DNA from: Hyphomicrobiales bacterium
GTDB lineage: Bacteria > Pseudomonadota > Alphaproteobacteria > Rhizobiales > JAJFHC01
Length of the DNA stretch: 64,000 nucleotides
Reading direction: 5' to 3'
NCBI GenBank assembly: GCA_021775835.1
Contig: JAJFHC010000315.1
Span: 21,827 to 85,826, forward strand
The notes under the pieces were generated by a model. It searched no databases, was not told where the DNA came from, and was given only the letters and a program-made list of their open reading frames with translations. Each line of letters starts with the position of its first letter. The stretch's first letter is position 1. Below, one piece after another: positions 48,945-57,727 of the stretch. The translations under genes and the position numbers were made by a program.

Positions 48945-49898
48945 ATGCCACCAGATAAACTCGAAACCCAAGAAGCAGGAACCCCAGCACCACAACAACC
49001 AGCCGATCCACTTGTAACAGCCACACCAGAAGTAGTCGTTGCGGTTCCACCTATAGGGGCGACCGAACCCCAGGAAACCGATACCACTACCGACGAAGGC
49101 AAGGTGACTACCCATCAAGTGCCACAGGATCAGTTCAAGAAGCTGAAGGAGAAGGAACGAGACAAAGGACGCAATGCAGCGCTGGCGGAAATCACCAAGA
49201 AGGTGAAAGAAGCCGGGTACGAGTCGCTGGACGAAGCACTAGCCAAAATCCCACAACTCTCCGCTCGCATCGACGAATTACTCTCAACCCCTGAACCAAC
49301 AGCAGACAAGGACGATACGACCATGGCACAATCAAAAGGCAAGACACCAAACAAGAGCAAGCGGAACGGACAACCCAAGCGAAGCAACACTCGCGGCAAG
49401 GACGATAGGATGGCTACAAAAGACGCCAAGGAGATAGCTCGACTCGGAAGAGAACGAGAGAAGGACCGCGCAAAGTGGCGAAAAGAAGAGAAGCGCCGCA
49501 AAGCTGCCGAGCAAAAGCTGGCTGCCGCTCAGGCTGAGATGGAGATACGAGAGATTGCCATCAATGCTGGAGTTAAGGATGTCGATTATGCAGTTCGACT
49601 GATGACTCGAGAGTGCGCAAAATTGCCGAAGGACAAACTCGCCGAGTTCGACGAGAACCAGTTCTTCACTGGTCTTCGAGACACAAAACCCTATCTCTTC
49701 GGAGAGACCGTTGCCCCGGCCAACACCGGAACAGGGACGGGTGATGAAACCACCCCACCTGAACCAAAGCCGGGAGAAGTCCTCACACAAACCGGAGATG
49801 ACTCTCAGTTTGATGCCAAGACGGCTAGCAAGGAAGATGTCGACAAGCGCATGCGCGAGCTCGGCCTATCCACTAGCGGATCGATGGCAGTCGGCTAG
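48945..49898 (+). CDS. Scaffolding protein
   Basis: 317 aa. Pro/Thr-rich start, a long charged helical middle (KKLKEKERDKGRNAA, then KAAEQKLAAAQAEMEIREIA) and an acidic C-terminal part, directly before the capsid gene. This is the standard make-up of phage scaffolds. The centre has an extra Lys/Arg-rich segment (residues 130-150), which may bind DNA or the capsid. Confidence 0.8.
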   Translation: MPPDKLETQEAGTPAPQQPADPLVTATPEVVVAVPPIGATEPQETDTTTDEGKVTTHQVPQDQFKKLKEKERDKGRNAALAEITKKVKEAGYESLDEALAKIPQLSARIDELLSTPEPTADKDDTTMAQSKGKTPNKSKRNGQPKRSNTRGKDDRMATKDAKEIARLGREREKDRAKWRKEEKRRKAAEQKLAAAQAEMEIREIAINAGVKDVDYAVRLMTRECAKLPKDKLAEFDENQFFTGLRDTKPYLFGETVAPANTGTGTGDETTPPEPKPGEVLTQTGDDSQFDAKTASKEDVDKRMRELGLSTSGSMAVG

Positions 49899-49937
49899 GT
49901 CTCATCTCTTTACTCATCCAAGTAGGAGAAACATACC

Positions 49938-51338
49938 ATGGCAGTCCCTGATTTCAGTACCATCGTCCAAGCGCCGCAGATCCGTGCGCTTGTCCAAGAG
50001 AACCTCTTGGAGCGAGCCTTCCACGACTCGCTCTTCCCTCGTTTGCTTTTCCGCGCTGAGGTAACGCCTCACGAATGGGCAGCCAACGTCGGCGACTCGA
50101 TGTTCTTCACCGCTCCTGGCTTGATCAAGGTCAAGCAGAAGCCCATCACTCCGGGCGAAGACCCTCAACCAGAGAGTTACGAATCTGAGCAGTGGCAGGC
50201 CACTCTTCAGCAGTACGCCTCGTCGATCGACACGCATATGCCCACCAGCATTGCTGCGATCGCCAACTTGTTCCTGCGAAACGGACAACAGATCGGCCTT
50301 CAAGCCGGTCAGACGCTTAACCGCATCGTCCGAAACCGCATGTTCAACGCGGCTCTCTCTGGTAGTAGCGTTGCCGACGGAATCCAGGCGGTGACAACCT
50401 CTCTTCGCGTCAAGCGTTTGAACGGGTTCACCACAGCTCGCTCCTCGGTGGGCTCGAACGTTCGGTTCGATACCGTATCCGGAAGCAACCCACTGGCCGT
50501 TGTTGTTCACGAGAGCGGCGTTCCGGCTACTCGCAACGTCATCGGTTTCACAGCGGATACTCCTGGTGACTGCGTTGGTCCTGGTGTTCTTCTTCTCAGC
50601 GCTGCTGTGAGCGTCATCGACAGAGATCCAGTTCTCGCCGGAGACCGTACCAACATAGTGCGCGTTGGTGGCGGTGACGCCGTTGATGCGATTGCGGGCA
50701 CCGACCTGTTGAACCTGGCTGCGATTCGTTCGGCAGTCTCTAGGTTCTGGCAGGCCAACGTCCCCGAAATGCCAGACGGTCGTTTCCACTGTCACCTCGA
50801 TCCAACGTCGCAAGCTCAGGTCTTCGCTGACCAAGAGTGGCAGCGTCTCCTTACCTCGTTGCCGGACTACTACATGTACAAGCAGTTCACCATTGGTGAG
50901 CTTCTCAACTGCGTGTTCTTCCGCAACAACGAGAACCCACAGGTCGACACTGTGGAAGGTGGCTCCACTGCGGCGTACACCGACGACGATCCGTTCGCCG
51001 GCGAACTGTACAGCGACGGCACTACAGCCGGTGTTCGCATCCACCGTGCCCTGTTCTCTGGAGAGGGTGCAATCTACGAGTACCACCAGGCGCTCGACCA
51101 ACTCATCACCGAGGCCGGTATTACCGGCAAGGTTGGAGATGCAAGCATCACCAACAACGGCATCCAGGTGATGACCGACCGCATCCAGCTCATAATCCGG
51201 GCACCTTTGAACCGTCTCCAAGACCAGGTCTCGACTTCTTGGAAGTTCATCGGCGACTGGCCGGTGCGCACGGACGCAACAACCGGCGATGCGGCTCGCT
51301 ACAAGCGACTGCTCACCGTGGAGCACGGAGCAGCATAG
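49938..51338 (+). CDS. Major capsid protein
   Basis: 466 aa, GTAGGAGA ribosome site. Position after the scaffold, length, and blocks such as HMPTSIAAIANLFLRNG, RMFNAALSGSS and FHCHLDPTSQAQVFAD point to an HK97-fold coat protein of the large-head type. No prohead protease gene was found next to it, so cleavage of the N-terminus is not expected from this region. The long minus-strand frame over this gene is a shadow. Confidence 0.85.
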   Translation: MAVPDFSTIVQAPQIRALVQENLLERAFHDSLFPRLLFRAEVTPHEWAANVGDSMFFTAPGLIKVKQKPITPGEDPQPESYESEQWQATLQQYASSIDTHMPTSIAAIANLFLRNGQQIGLQAGQTLNRIVRNRMFNAALSGSSVADGIQAVTTSLRVKRLNGFTTARSSVGSNVRFDTVSGSNPLAVVVHESGVPATRNVIGFTADTPGDCVGPGVLLLSAAVSVIDRDPVLAGDRTNIVRVGGGDAVDAIAGTDLLNLAAIRSAVSRFWQANVPEMPDGRFHCHLDPTSQAQVFADQEWQRLLTSLPDYYMYKQFTIGELLNCVFFRNNENPQVDTVEGGSTAAYTDDDPFAGELYSDGTTAGVRIHRALFSGEGAIYEYHQALDQLITEAGITGKVGDASITNNGIQVMTDRIQLIIRAPLNRLQDQVSTSWKFIGDWPVRTDATTGDAARYKRLLTVEHGAA

Positions 51339-51368
51339 AGTTGCTCTCCACTTCTCACAGAGATGCAG

Positions 51369-51392
51369 CCTTGGCCTCGAGAGGGGCCAGGG
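51369..51392 (+). terminator. Hairpin after the capsid gene
   Basis: An 8-bp stem (51369-51376 with 51385-51392, one T-G pair) follows the capsid stop by 31 nt; then CTTTACG, a short T run. Likely sets high capsid transcript levels apart from downstream genes. Confidence 0.45.
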
Positions 51393-51452
51393 CTTTACGT
51401 GGGGATGGTCCTCGCGCATGTTCGACTCATGCGTCCACGTCCGGGTATTCGT

Positions 51453-51464
51453 ACCCTATAGGGT
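51453..51464. repeat. Perfect 12-bp palindrome
   Basis: ACCCTATAGGGT lies just upstream of the TACTAT box in the post-capsid gap. It could be a protein site; nothing links it to a known binder. Confidence 0.3.
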
Positions 51465-51492
51465 CTAAGATACTATTCGATAGGTCTCATGT

Positions 51493-51804
51493 TCAGAGCC
51501 GGCAAGCTCCGATTAGACTCGCCCCGTCGATGTCATCCTTGGTGATGACTACGCCAACGCCGGGTAGCACAAAGGCTGTGCCAACAGCTAAGGAGGAGAT
51601 TCGGTCTCTCTTCAGAGCAAGGCACTGTAGCCTCGCAGGCAAACCGAGCCTCACGGCTTCGAGAACGCCTGCACCCTCGCGGAGTGTGGTGACTAACCCG
51701 TGTTCGGTACGCCGAACAGAACAGACACCCGAACTAAGTGTATCGTTGAAACTGGCAAGTGGCCTACGGACGGGCTTTGAAAACATCCGGTCAACCAGCA
51801 TCAA
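51493..51804 (-). CDS. Doubtful leftward ORF in the post-capsid gap
   Basis: 103 aa, hydrophobic in its second half (AVGTAFVLPGVGVVIT). It reads more like protein than the rightward frames here, but it would be the only leftward gene in 48 kb of rightward genes and has no evident promoter. Probably chance, but not excluded. Confidence 0.2.
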   Translation of the reverse strand: MMLVDRMFSKPVRRPLASFNDTLSSGVCSVRRTEHGLVTTLREGAGVLEAVRLGLPARLQCLALKRDRISSLAVGTAFVLPGVGVVITKDDIDGASLIGACRL

Positions 51805-51855
51805 GTCACAATGTTCCTCCGCACTTTTTTAATCACACCAATGAAAGGTGAAATC

Positions 51856-52194
51856 ATGAGCAAAGCAGGACACAATCCACTGGAAGACGCAAAGGTTAGC
51901 AGTGAGGCTCCAGCCAAAAAGGCCAAGAAGCCCGAGGCCAAGAAGGAGGCGAAGAAGGAGGCGAAGAAGCCTGAGGCCAAGCCCGAAATGAAGGAGGCGA
52001 AGAAGCCTGAGGCGAAAGCCGCGGCTCCAGCAAAAGCTACTCCGAGGTTTCGAGTCGTCGCCGATTGCACGTTTTCTCGCAACGGTCATGTCACAAAGCT
52101 ATCCGCCGGCGCTGTCATATCCGCCCAACACTACGGCGGCATGCCTGGCATCGATAAGCTTCGGAATGGCGGACTACGGCTGGAGGAGCTCTAA
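51856..52194 (+). CDS. Lys/Glu/Ala repeat protein with C-terminal domain
   Basis: 112 aa, GAAAGGTG ribosome site. Residues 18-58 are imperfect KKPEAKKEAK-type repeats, like histone H1 tails or flexible linkers. The C-terminal 50 residues (FRVVADCTFSRNGHVTKLSAG, then a GGMPGIDKLRNGG end) form a small domain of unknown kind. Located between capsid and neck genes; perhaps a minor head or neck component. Confidence 0.6.
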   Translation: MSKAGHNPLEDAKVSSEAPAKKAKKPEAKKEAKKEAKKPEAKPEMKEAKKPEAKAAAPAKATPRFRVVADCTFSRNGHVTKLSAGAVISAQHYGGMPGIDKLRNGGLRLEEL

Positions 52195-52204
52195 GCTCTA
52201 GCCG

Positions 52205-52612
52205 TTGTCTTTCCTGGACGCAGAGAAGGAGCAGATCCGCTACCACCTGGGTTATCTGAACATCCAGCCGGCGGCCGGACTTGCTTTCGGAATCCCGGCG
52301 CCAATCCAGCAACTCTTCATGGTGGAGAGTGCGATGGATAAGGTGATACCAGGACCAGCCGAGGACCGCGTTCGATCCATGGTGTCCCATATGGACAACA
52401 TCGAGTGCGAGATGAAGGATGGAATCTCCTATCTAGTAGCCAACCGACTCGACGGAATCGAAATTCGTAAGGACCACATCAACTACCTAGAAGACGAATA
52501 CTACCGATGGGCCACGCGATTAGCTGGCCAACTGGGAGTGCCTCTCTACCTCTACGCCGAGAAGTTTCGATCTGCCAGAGGTCGACGAGGCGGGATGATT
52601 CCGCGTGGATAA
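52205..52612 (+). CDS. Head-tail adaptor protein (likely)
   Basis: 135 aa, TTG start. All-helical, with EKEQIRYHLGYLNIQPAAG, QQLFMVESAMDKV and YYRWATRLAGQLGVPLYL. This is the place and size of the gp6/gp15-type head-tail connector. Function by position and predicted fold. Confidence 0.65.
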   Translation: MSFLDAEKEQIRYHLGYLNIQPAAGLAFGIPAPIQQLFMVESAMDKVIPGPAEDRVRSMVSHMDNIECEMKDGISYLVANRLDGIEIRKDHINYLEDEYYRWATRLAGQLGVPLYLYAEKFRSARGRRGGMIPRG

Positions 52613-53161
52613 ATGTCGAACAAGTTCAGCCAAAAGGACGGGTTCACTAAGCTACGGGGCACCGAGTATCGTCGCACCTTGGCTTCAAAGCTACAGGGTC
52701 CAGTTGACAAGATCCGAGACCTGAATACCAAGTTCGGCCTCAGGAACTACAGCGTAACCGTTTTTAGGACTCGCTGGACTGGCGCAGTCCGAGGCCAAGG
52801 CAAAGAGTCGATCGTCTTCCAGCAGGACATCTTACCAACGCCGCTGGTTGCCGACTTGGGCTCCTTGACTGAACTCATTACTCAGCATGGCCTAGATGAG
52901 TCTGGAACCATCCAGATCAGCGAGGTATCCGGGAAATACACTGAGGACTTCCTCATGGGTATCGACCCCGATGGGTTTGAACCACTGGATACGGACAACG
53001 TGTTCTACGAAGTAGAATTCCCGCGCAAGGACGGACGTCCAGGAACCAGACGCCGCTTTGAGCTTCGTGGAGCCCCGACATTCCGGCCACAGGAGTTTCA
53101 GTGGTTCCTCACCATGGAGAAAATTGACGCCGATAGAGCCCGCCTGGGAGAACTTAGGTAG
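52613..53161 (+). CDS. Head closure or neck protein (likely)
   Basis: 182 aa, directly abuts the gene before. Beta-rich with VFRTRWTGAVRGQG, DEGFEP-type turns and a FTEEFL-like middle. Position between adaptor and tail completion genes supports a head-closure role. Confidence 0.6.
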   Translation: MSNKFSQKDGFTKLRGTEYRRTLASKLQGPVDKIRDLNTKFGLRNYSVTVFRTRWTGAVRGQGKESIVFQQDILPTPLVADLGSLTELITQHGLDESGTIQISEVSGKYTEDFLMGIDPDGFEPLDTDNVFYEVEFPRKDGRPGTRRRFELRGAPTFRPQEFQWFLTMEKIDADRARLGELR

Positions 53162-53670
53162 TGGCGACGGTAGTTAAATTCAACCTGAAGTCCTGGCAGA
53201 AGTGGCTGGGGGAACTCTCGTTCGAGAAGGCCGCGACCCGTGGACTCCGAGCCGGAGCGATGAGGGCCATCCCCGTCCTCCACACGGCCACAGATCGAGC
53301 CCCAAAGGCCTCCGATTCTAAGCGCTCCCAGAGAGGCGCAAACAACACGGGGGCCTTCCGTAGAGCCTGGAAGACTGGAAACACCCCTTCAGGTGTTAGC
53401 ATCTTCAATGCGTCATCCTATGCCCCTGTCGTCGAGGGTGGTCGTCGCAAGGGAGCGAAGCAGCCCCCTACAAAAGACATCGCCAAGTGGGCCCAGCGGC
53501 GCGGACTACCCAGAAAAGAGGCCGAGCGGGTGGCCTTTGCTATAGCCAGAGCCATCAAACTCCGAGGACTCAAAGCTCGGAACATCCTCAAAGACTCCAT
53601 CCCGAAGATCACAAAGGTCGTGATGAAGGAAGTCGAACACGAACTTAGTCTGGAGCTTGGTTCCAAATGA
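53161..53670 (+). CDS. Tail completion / HK97 gp10-like protein
   Basis: 169 aa, GTG start overlapping the previous stop. KAATRGLRAGAMRAIPVLHT, a Gly-rich centre with YAPVVEGG, and a helical end fit the HK97 gp10 family that joins neck and tail. The VEGG segment is the family hallmark. Confidence 0.7.
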   Translation: MATVVKFNLKSWQKWLGELSFEKAATRGLRAGAMRAIPVLHTATDRAPKASDSKRSQRGANNTGAFRRAWKTGNTPSGVSIFNASSYAPVVEGGRRKGAKQPPTKDIAKWAQRRGLPRKEAERVAFAIARAIKLRGLKARNILKDSIPKITKVVMKEVEHELSLELGSK

Positions 53671-54383
53671 GCGCTTGCGACCAGACATCGCCCCCGATCG
53701 AAATTTCTAGCGAACCGGAGCCATCCCCAGTTCTAGGCTCTTGCCTAATCCTTACTCGAGAACAGGCCAAGAACCATGTCCTCACAGCCAACCGTACGAC
53801 GGATGCTAGGACCTCGCTCAAGCGAGGGTTAGCCAACTACCTAAAGTCTCTACCTCCGTTCACCCACCCAACTCACGAGAGAACGGTTCGTCTCCGCGAA
53901 GTCTACGATGTATGGCCCGACCAAGAGGACAAAACTGAGTACCCTAGTGCCATCGTCTATGGGATTGAGAAGCACCCATACGAGGCCCACGGGATGACGC
54001 CGACACTAGATCCCGCGTGTAAAGTTGACGCGACCACGTACTTGGTCAAACATGCAGAGGTCAACTTCAACATGGTCATCGATATTCTAAGCACCGATCC
54101 AGAAGAGCGCATCTGTTTTGGAATGCAGATGGAGGATGCCCTGAACCCAGTGGACTGGATGTCCGGTTTCCAACTAGAGTTGCCGCACTATCACAACCTT
54201 CGAGGCGTATACCAACTCATAGACGGAAACTACCCAGACGACGAACCAAAAGTGTTCAAGCGTAATCGTCACCTCACCTTCACGGTGAAAGGGCAAGTAT
54301 CAATGGTACGACTCAAGAAATTCGCACCCCTTACCGAAGTTCGCACCGAAGTTATCGCTGTGGACGGAAACGACCCTTGCTAG
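53667..54383 (+). CDS. Tail terminator-like protein
   Basis: 238 aa (ATGA overlap). An extended N-terminus is followed by an alpha/beta core with YPSAIVYGIE and HAEVNFNMVIDILST. Its position just before the sheath gene fits a tail terminator or sheath-stabilising protein. It is longer than usual for that family (about 150). Confidence 0.6.
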   Translation: MSACDQTSPPIEISSEPEPSPVLGSCLILTREQAKNHVLTANRTTDARTSLKRGLANYLKSLPPFTHPTHERTVRLREVYDVWPDQEDKTEYPSAIVYGIEKHPYEAHGMTPTLDPACKVDATTYLVKHAEVNFNMVIDILSTDPEERICFGMQMEDALNPVDWMSGFQLELPHYHNLRGVYQLIDGNYPDDEPKVFKRNRHLTFTVKGQVSMVRLKKFAPLTEVRTEVIAVDGNDPC

Positions 54384-54395
54384 GAGGCCCATAAG

Positions 54396-56417
54396 ATGGC
54401 TGGATTTATTCGACGATTTGGAGAGTTCCCCCCTGAGGCAGTCCTCACCGCCATCGAAGGCGTAAACATCATCGACCTACCACCACCCGGTTCAATAACC
54501 GGAGTCGGTACGGGCTTCGCTTGTATCGTCGGTGAGTTCCCCGACGTGACATTTGCCGTCGAGTTCGATGAAGCAACAGGCCTGTTCAGTGAGGACATCG
54601 AGCCCATCGAAGTCGTGTCGGCCAAGGACCTCACCGACAAGGGCGGCGGCTTTGATGAGACTATCGGACAGTTCGGCGGCGATGGAGGCAACGCCTTTGC
54701 ATCGCTACGAAACAAGGGATTCTCTCGCCTGGCTATTGTTCCGATCAATATAGCCTCCAACTCTGGACTTCGTGTTTGGCGCGAGCTTCCTACGAACGTG
54801 AGCGCAACCGACCCGACCCCAGTTGTTCCAGTGTCCGGCGCTCTGATCGCTGCTGGCCACGAGTTCAGAAGCGGACTCGATCGCATGAAGACCGCGGCCC
54901 GCGTCATCTTCTCGGATGCGCAAGCCTTCATAGACGGAGTCGACGGCGCAGTGACAACTGCTGCTCCTGCTGTCACCAACCCATTCTCATCTCCTGGTTC
55001 AACGTTCCAGACTGATGGTGTGAAGGAGGGCGACATCCTCGTGTCAGGTGTCATCGGGGCGGCGACGCCAACTGGACCCAACGCATTCACTCTTAGAATT
55101 GTATCCATCACCAACGAGACCGATCTGGTGCTCGAGGCTATGGACGGGACGGTATTCGCATTCGTTACGGATGCGGCTCTCCCTTTCCGTATCCACCCAG
55201 CCTCGGCTGCGGATGCTGGAAACGACCACCAGTTTAGCGAGCAGCCAGGATACCCGGTCCCATGTCGTCCACTAACGGACGGACAGGGTACGGGATCAGA
55301 TGCCGCCAACGGGAACTGGACAGTCGGAACTGTGATGACACCAGCGATCGTTCCTCCAGCACTAACTGCAACCGGAGCAGACCCACTATCCGGACTCAGA
55401 GCTGCCACTGGACCGACGGTCGCCGTGGCATTTGTCGCCCTCGTACAGAAGGCGAATGCTGCGAACGATGCGGCTATCGATGCGCTTTATGCCAGTGCAT
55501 TCGATTCGCTTCTCGACGAGGCAGCCCCTGCTAGAGAAATCAACATCGTCTGGTCGGCTCGTAAGTCGGACAATATCCGAACCAAGCAGAAGCAACACGT
55601 CCTCGACGCTAGTGCTATCGGCATCGGTCGTCGGACTATTGTCAGTCCTGAACTCGACATCTCAAAGGCAACCGCTCTGGCTATTGTCGGAGGCGATTCG
55701 GCTCCAGGGGTTGGAGCAACTAGAGACGAGCGAGTCGACTACAGTTGGCCACCGGCGCGGACTTTCATTCCCGAGGCTGTTGGTAAGGTCATAGCGACCG
55801 CCGATGGAAAGACGACAGACCAGGGAGACCTGGATATCTCATACGACAGCTGGCTGGCATCTGTTGAGTCGAACTTGGCAGCAGAAAGGAACCCAGGCGA
55901 GTCAACTCCGACAACCCGTCGAGCACAGGCTAGCGTTCTAGGCCTTGCTCGTAACGTTCCCAAGTTGAATATCAACAGCTATACGACTATGAGGCAGAAG
56001 GGCATTGCAGGTCTACGTATCGACCGGGTCGTTGGCCCTGTCATCCAGTCGGGCATAACGTCGTCGCTTATCTCTGGGCAGAAGAACATCAACCGACGGC
56101 GCATGGCCGACGAGATTGAGGACAGCTTGGCGCAACGGTTCGTCCAGCTCGCTAAGCAGCCCCTAACGGATAGCCTGAAGGACACCATCGTCACCGAGGC
56201 GACGGCTTACCTAGAAGGACTTCTTTCTATCGACAACCCGGCTGCACAGAGAATCTCAGGATTCAATCCTGTCGATGATGTTTCTGGAAACACCCCACAG
56301 CTTGAGGCCAAGGGTGTATTCGTCATCATTGTGAGTGTGCGAACGCTGGCGACCGCCGACTTCATCACAGTCCAGGCCGAGATTGGTGAGGGCGTAGTCA
56401 TAACAACAACTCTATAA
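54396..56417 (+). CDS. Tail sheath protein
   Basis: 673 aa. The C-terminal third (YTTMRQKGIAGLRIDRVVGP, then RRRMADEIEDSLAQRF and a long helix before the final strands) is that of myovirus sheath proteins, which contract to drive the tube. The start IEGVNIIDLPPPGSITGV is the N-terminal linker strand. Followed by two terminators and the tube gene, the usual order. Confidence 0.92.
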   Translation: MAGFIRRFGEFPPEAVLTAIEGVNIIDLPPPGSITGVGTGFACIVGEFPDVTFAVEFDEATGLFSEDIEPIEVVSAKDLTDKGGGFDETIGQFGGDGGNAFASLRNKGFSRLAIVPINIASNSGLRVWRELPTNVSATDPTPVVPVSGALIAAGHEFRSGLDRMKTAARVIFSDAQAFIDGVDGAVTTAAPAVTNPFSSPGSTFQTDGVKEGDILVSGVIGAATPTGPNAFTLRIVSITNETDLVLEAMDGTVFAFVTDAALPFRIHPASAADAGNDHQFSEQPGYPVPCRPLTDGQGTGSDAANGNWTVGTVMTPAIVPPALTATGADPLSGLRAATGPTVAVAFVALVQKANAANDAAIDALYASAFDSLLDEAAPAREINIVWSARKSDNIRTKQKQHVLDASAIGIGRRTIVSPELDISKATALAIVGGDSAPGVGATRDERVDYSWPPARTFIPEAVGKVIATADGKTTDQGDLDISYDSWLASVESNLAAERNPGESTPTTRRAQASVLGLARNVPKLNINSYTTMRQKGIAGLRIDRVVGPVIQSGITSSLISGQKNINRRRMADEIEDSLAQRFVQLAKQPLTDSLKDTIVTEATAYLEGLLSIDNPAAQRISGFNPVDDVSGNTPQLEAKGVFVIIVSVRTLATADFITVQAEIGEGVVITTTL

Positions 56418-56447
56418 AAAACGAGAGCTTCGGCTCACAAGCGCATC

Positions 56448-56486
56448 GGCCCCGCTGGTTTAATTGCCAGCGGGGCCGTTTCTTTG
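56448..56486 (+). terminator. Strong intrinsic terminator after the sheath gene
   Basis: A perfect 12-bp GC-rich stem (56448-56459 with 56468-56479), 8-nt loop, then TTTCTTT. It follows the sheath stop by 31 nt. Confidence 0.85.
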
Positions 56487-56553
56487 ATACCAATTAGGGG
56501 CACCCATCGGGATGGCTCGATGAGGGACGCTTCACTACCACTAGTAGGATAGG

Positions 56554-56594
56554 GCGTCACGGCGACTTCTCAGAGGTCTTCCGTGGCGCTTTTT
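56554..56594 (+). terminator. Second terminator just before the tube gene
   Basis: A 9-bp stem (56554-56562 with 56581-56589, one T-G pair) with an inner 6-bp stem (GACTTC/GAGGTC) is followed by TTTTT. It ends 26 nt before the tube ATG. No promoter was seen between it and the tube gene. Confidence 0.75.
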
Positions 56595-56619
56595 CATTTT
56601 CCAATCAGGAGCAATTTCG

Positions 56620-57051
56620 ATGGCCGACCAAAGAATTAAAGGACAAGAGACAGAAGTAGTCATGGTTGAGAATGGCAACCCTCTCAACACTATCCGGGAC
56701 ATCCAGTCATTCGACATGGAGGCGAACCTGGAAATCTTGTCCGAGGGCTATCTCGGAGAGACGACCGACCGCAAAGACGAGAAGTACAACGGTTTTACCG
56801 GAAGTATTGCCATGCACTTTTCCAACCCCGATGTTCTCGACCTCACACGCCGAATAATTGACCGAGCTCGCCGCCGTGAGCCTGGTCTCATCATCAACAT
56901 CAAGACGACCCTCCAATTCCCGAACGGTGTCCGAACTCGCGTCCTGTTGAAGGACTGCTTCTTCGGTGCCATCCCTATGTCGTTCGGTGGGCGAGGAGAA
57001 TACGGAACAATCACGCTCCCAGTTGAAGGCGGCGACTACAGCGTCATCTAA
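56620..57051 (+). CDS. Tail tube protein
   Basis: 143 aa, CAGGAGCA ribosome site. MEANLEILSEGYLGETTDRKDE and ITLPVEGGDYSVI at the end fit the beta-barrel tube fold of T4 gp19-type/phage tail tube proteins. Size is normal. Located between sheath and chaperones. Confidence 0.8.
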   Translation: MADQRIKGQETEVVMVENGNPLNTIRDIQSFDMEANLEILSEGYLGETTDRKDEKYNGFTGSIAMHFSNPDVLDLTRRIIDRARRREPGLIINIKTTLQFPNGVRTRVLLKDCFFGAIPMSFGGRGEYGTITLPVEGGDYSVI

Positions 57052-57119
57052 CTGTCGCGGAAGACTCGAGTCTCTCGCGACACCTAACACAAACCAGAAA
57101 ACACAGGAGATAGATAGAA

Positions 57120-57494
57120 ATGGACGGAGCACTTCAAGGCGTACCCCAAGGACCAGCGAGAGAGGTTTACCAATTTCCGGTTCCCGACATATACAGGAGC
57201 GAGCATGTTCGCGAGAGCGTAGGTATTCGCAAACTTAGATCAGCCGAAGAGGTCGAGGCGACACGGGCCTGCCAGGGAGAGTCCATGAGACTTGCCTGGG
57301 AGCTATCCAAGATGTCCCTATGTGAGGTGGACGGAGAACGACTTCTTCACCACGAAGGTCAGGTGGACACTAAGTGGGATAAGTTTGATCCAAAGCTCAG
57401 ATCTTTGATCGTTGCTGCTTACGCCAAACTGCACACACCGGAGGACGATGAGACTGAAAATTTTCTCGCAGGAATGACAACAAAAGTCGGCTGA
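57120..57494 (+). CDS. Tail assembly chaperone, short product
   Basis: 124 aa, CAGGAGATAG ribosome site. Helical with MRLAWELSKMSLCEVDG. It sits between tube and tape-measure genes and ends close to a downstream ORF in the -1 frame, the well-known plan of the lambda G/T type chaperones. The slippery site lies at 57458-57464. Confidence 0.8.
   Translation: MDGALQGVPQGPAREVYQFPVPDIYRSEHVRESVGIRKLRSAEEVEATRACQGESMRLAWELSKMSLCEVDGERLLHHEGQVDTKWDKFDPKLRSLIVAAYAKLHTPEDDETENFLAGMTTKVG
57458..57464 (+). promoter_or_regulatory. -1 frameshift site for the tail chaperones
   Basis: A-AAT-TTT in the frame of the chaperone fits the X-XXY-YYZ slippery rule. The -1 frame has a stop at 57455-57457 and opens exactly from 57458, so slippage here makes a fusion with the ORF to 57727. 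No clear downstream structure was worked out. Confidence 0.72.
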
Positions 57495-57727
57495 TTGTCA
57501 TCCATTTCCGTGGCGTGCGAATCGCCACGATAGGAATCCTCGCACTCTCGTATGAGAAACAGGGAGGTCTAAGAAGGTACAAACAAGAACTATGGAGCCG
57601 GTTAGCATTCGCAGCGAGGTACGGAAATCAAAGCCTAGATATGCTCCTTAGGTACAGATCTGATGATATCGACTCATTTAACAAGGCGCTAAATCAACTC
57701 GTAACGGAAGAGAATAGAACACGATGA
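57464..57727 (+). CDS. Tail assembly chaperone, frameshift extension
   Basis: 87 residues in the -1 frame, to be joined to the first 115 residues of the upstream ORF (product about 202 aa). The part from GILALSYEKQGGLRRYKQEL is helical and basic and ends in an ATGA overlap with the tape-measure gene. A GTG at 57515 could only start a shorter form; the fusion is preferred because the frame opens at the slippery site. Confidence 0.75.
   Translation, partial: SRRNDNKSRLIVIHFRGVRIATIGILALSYEKQGGLRRYKQELWSRLAFAARYGNQSLDMLLRYRSDDIDSFNKALNQLVTEENRTR

Larger units (their letters stand above)
51393..51855. other. Long gap after the capsid gene
   Basis: About 460 nt without a convincing rightward gene. 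It holds a perfect ACCCTATAGGGT palindrome (51453-51464), a TACTAT -10-like box (51471-51476), an AAGGAGGAG sequence not followed by a start, and a T6 run at 51826. A leftward ORF (51493-51804) is listed apart. Confidence 0.4.

Noticed and set aside
49914..51419. 501-codon leftward ORF over the capsid gene
   Set aside because: It mirrors the capsid frame, lacks protein-like blocks and has no ribosome site; a shadow caused by codon bias.
51239..51832. 197-codon rightward ORF across the capsid end and the gap
   Set aside because: Its first part is out of frame with the capsid gene and the rest is Ser/Thr/Arg-rich without motifs or ribosome site.
54380..55408. 342-codon leftward ORF over the sheath gene
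   Set aside because: Ser/Pro/Ala-rich shadow; sheath homology is clear on the other strand.
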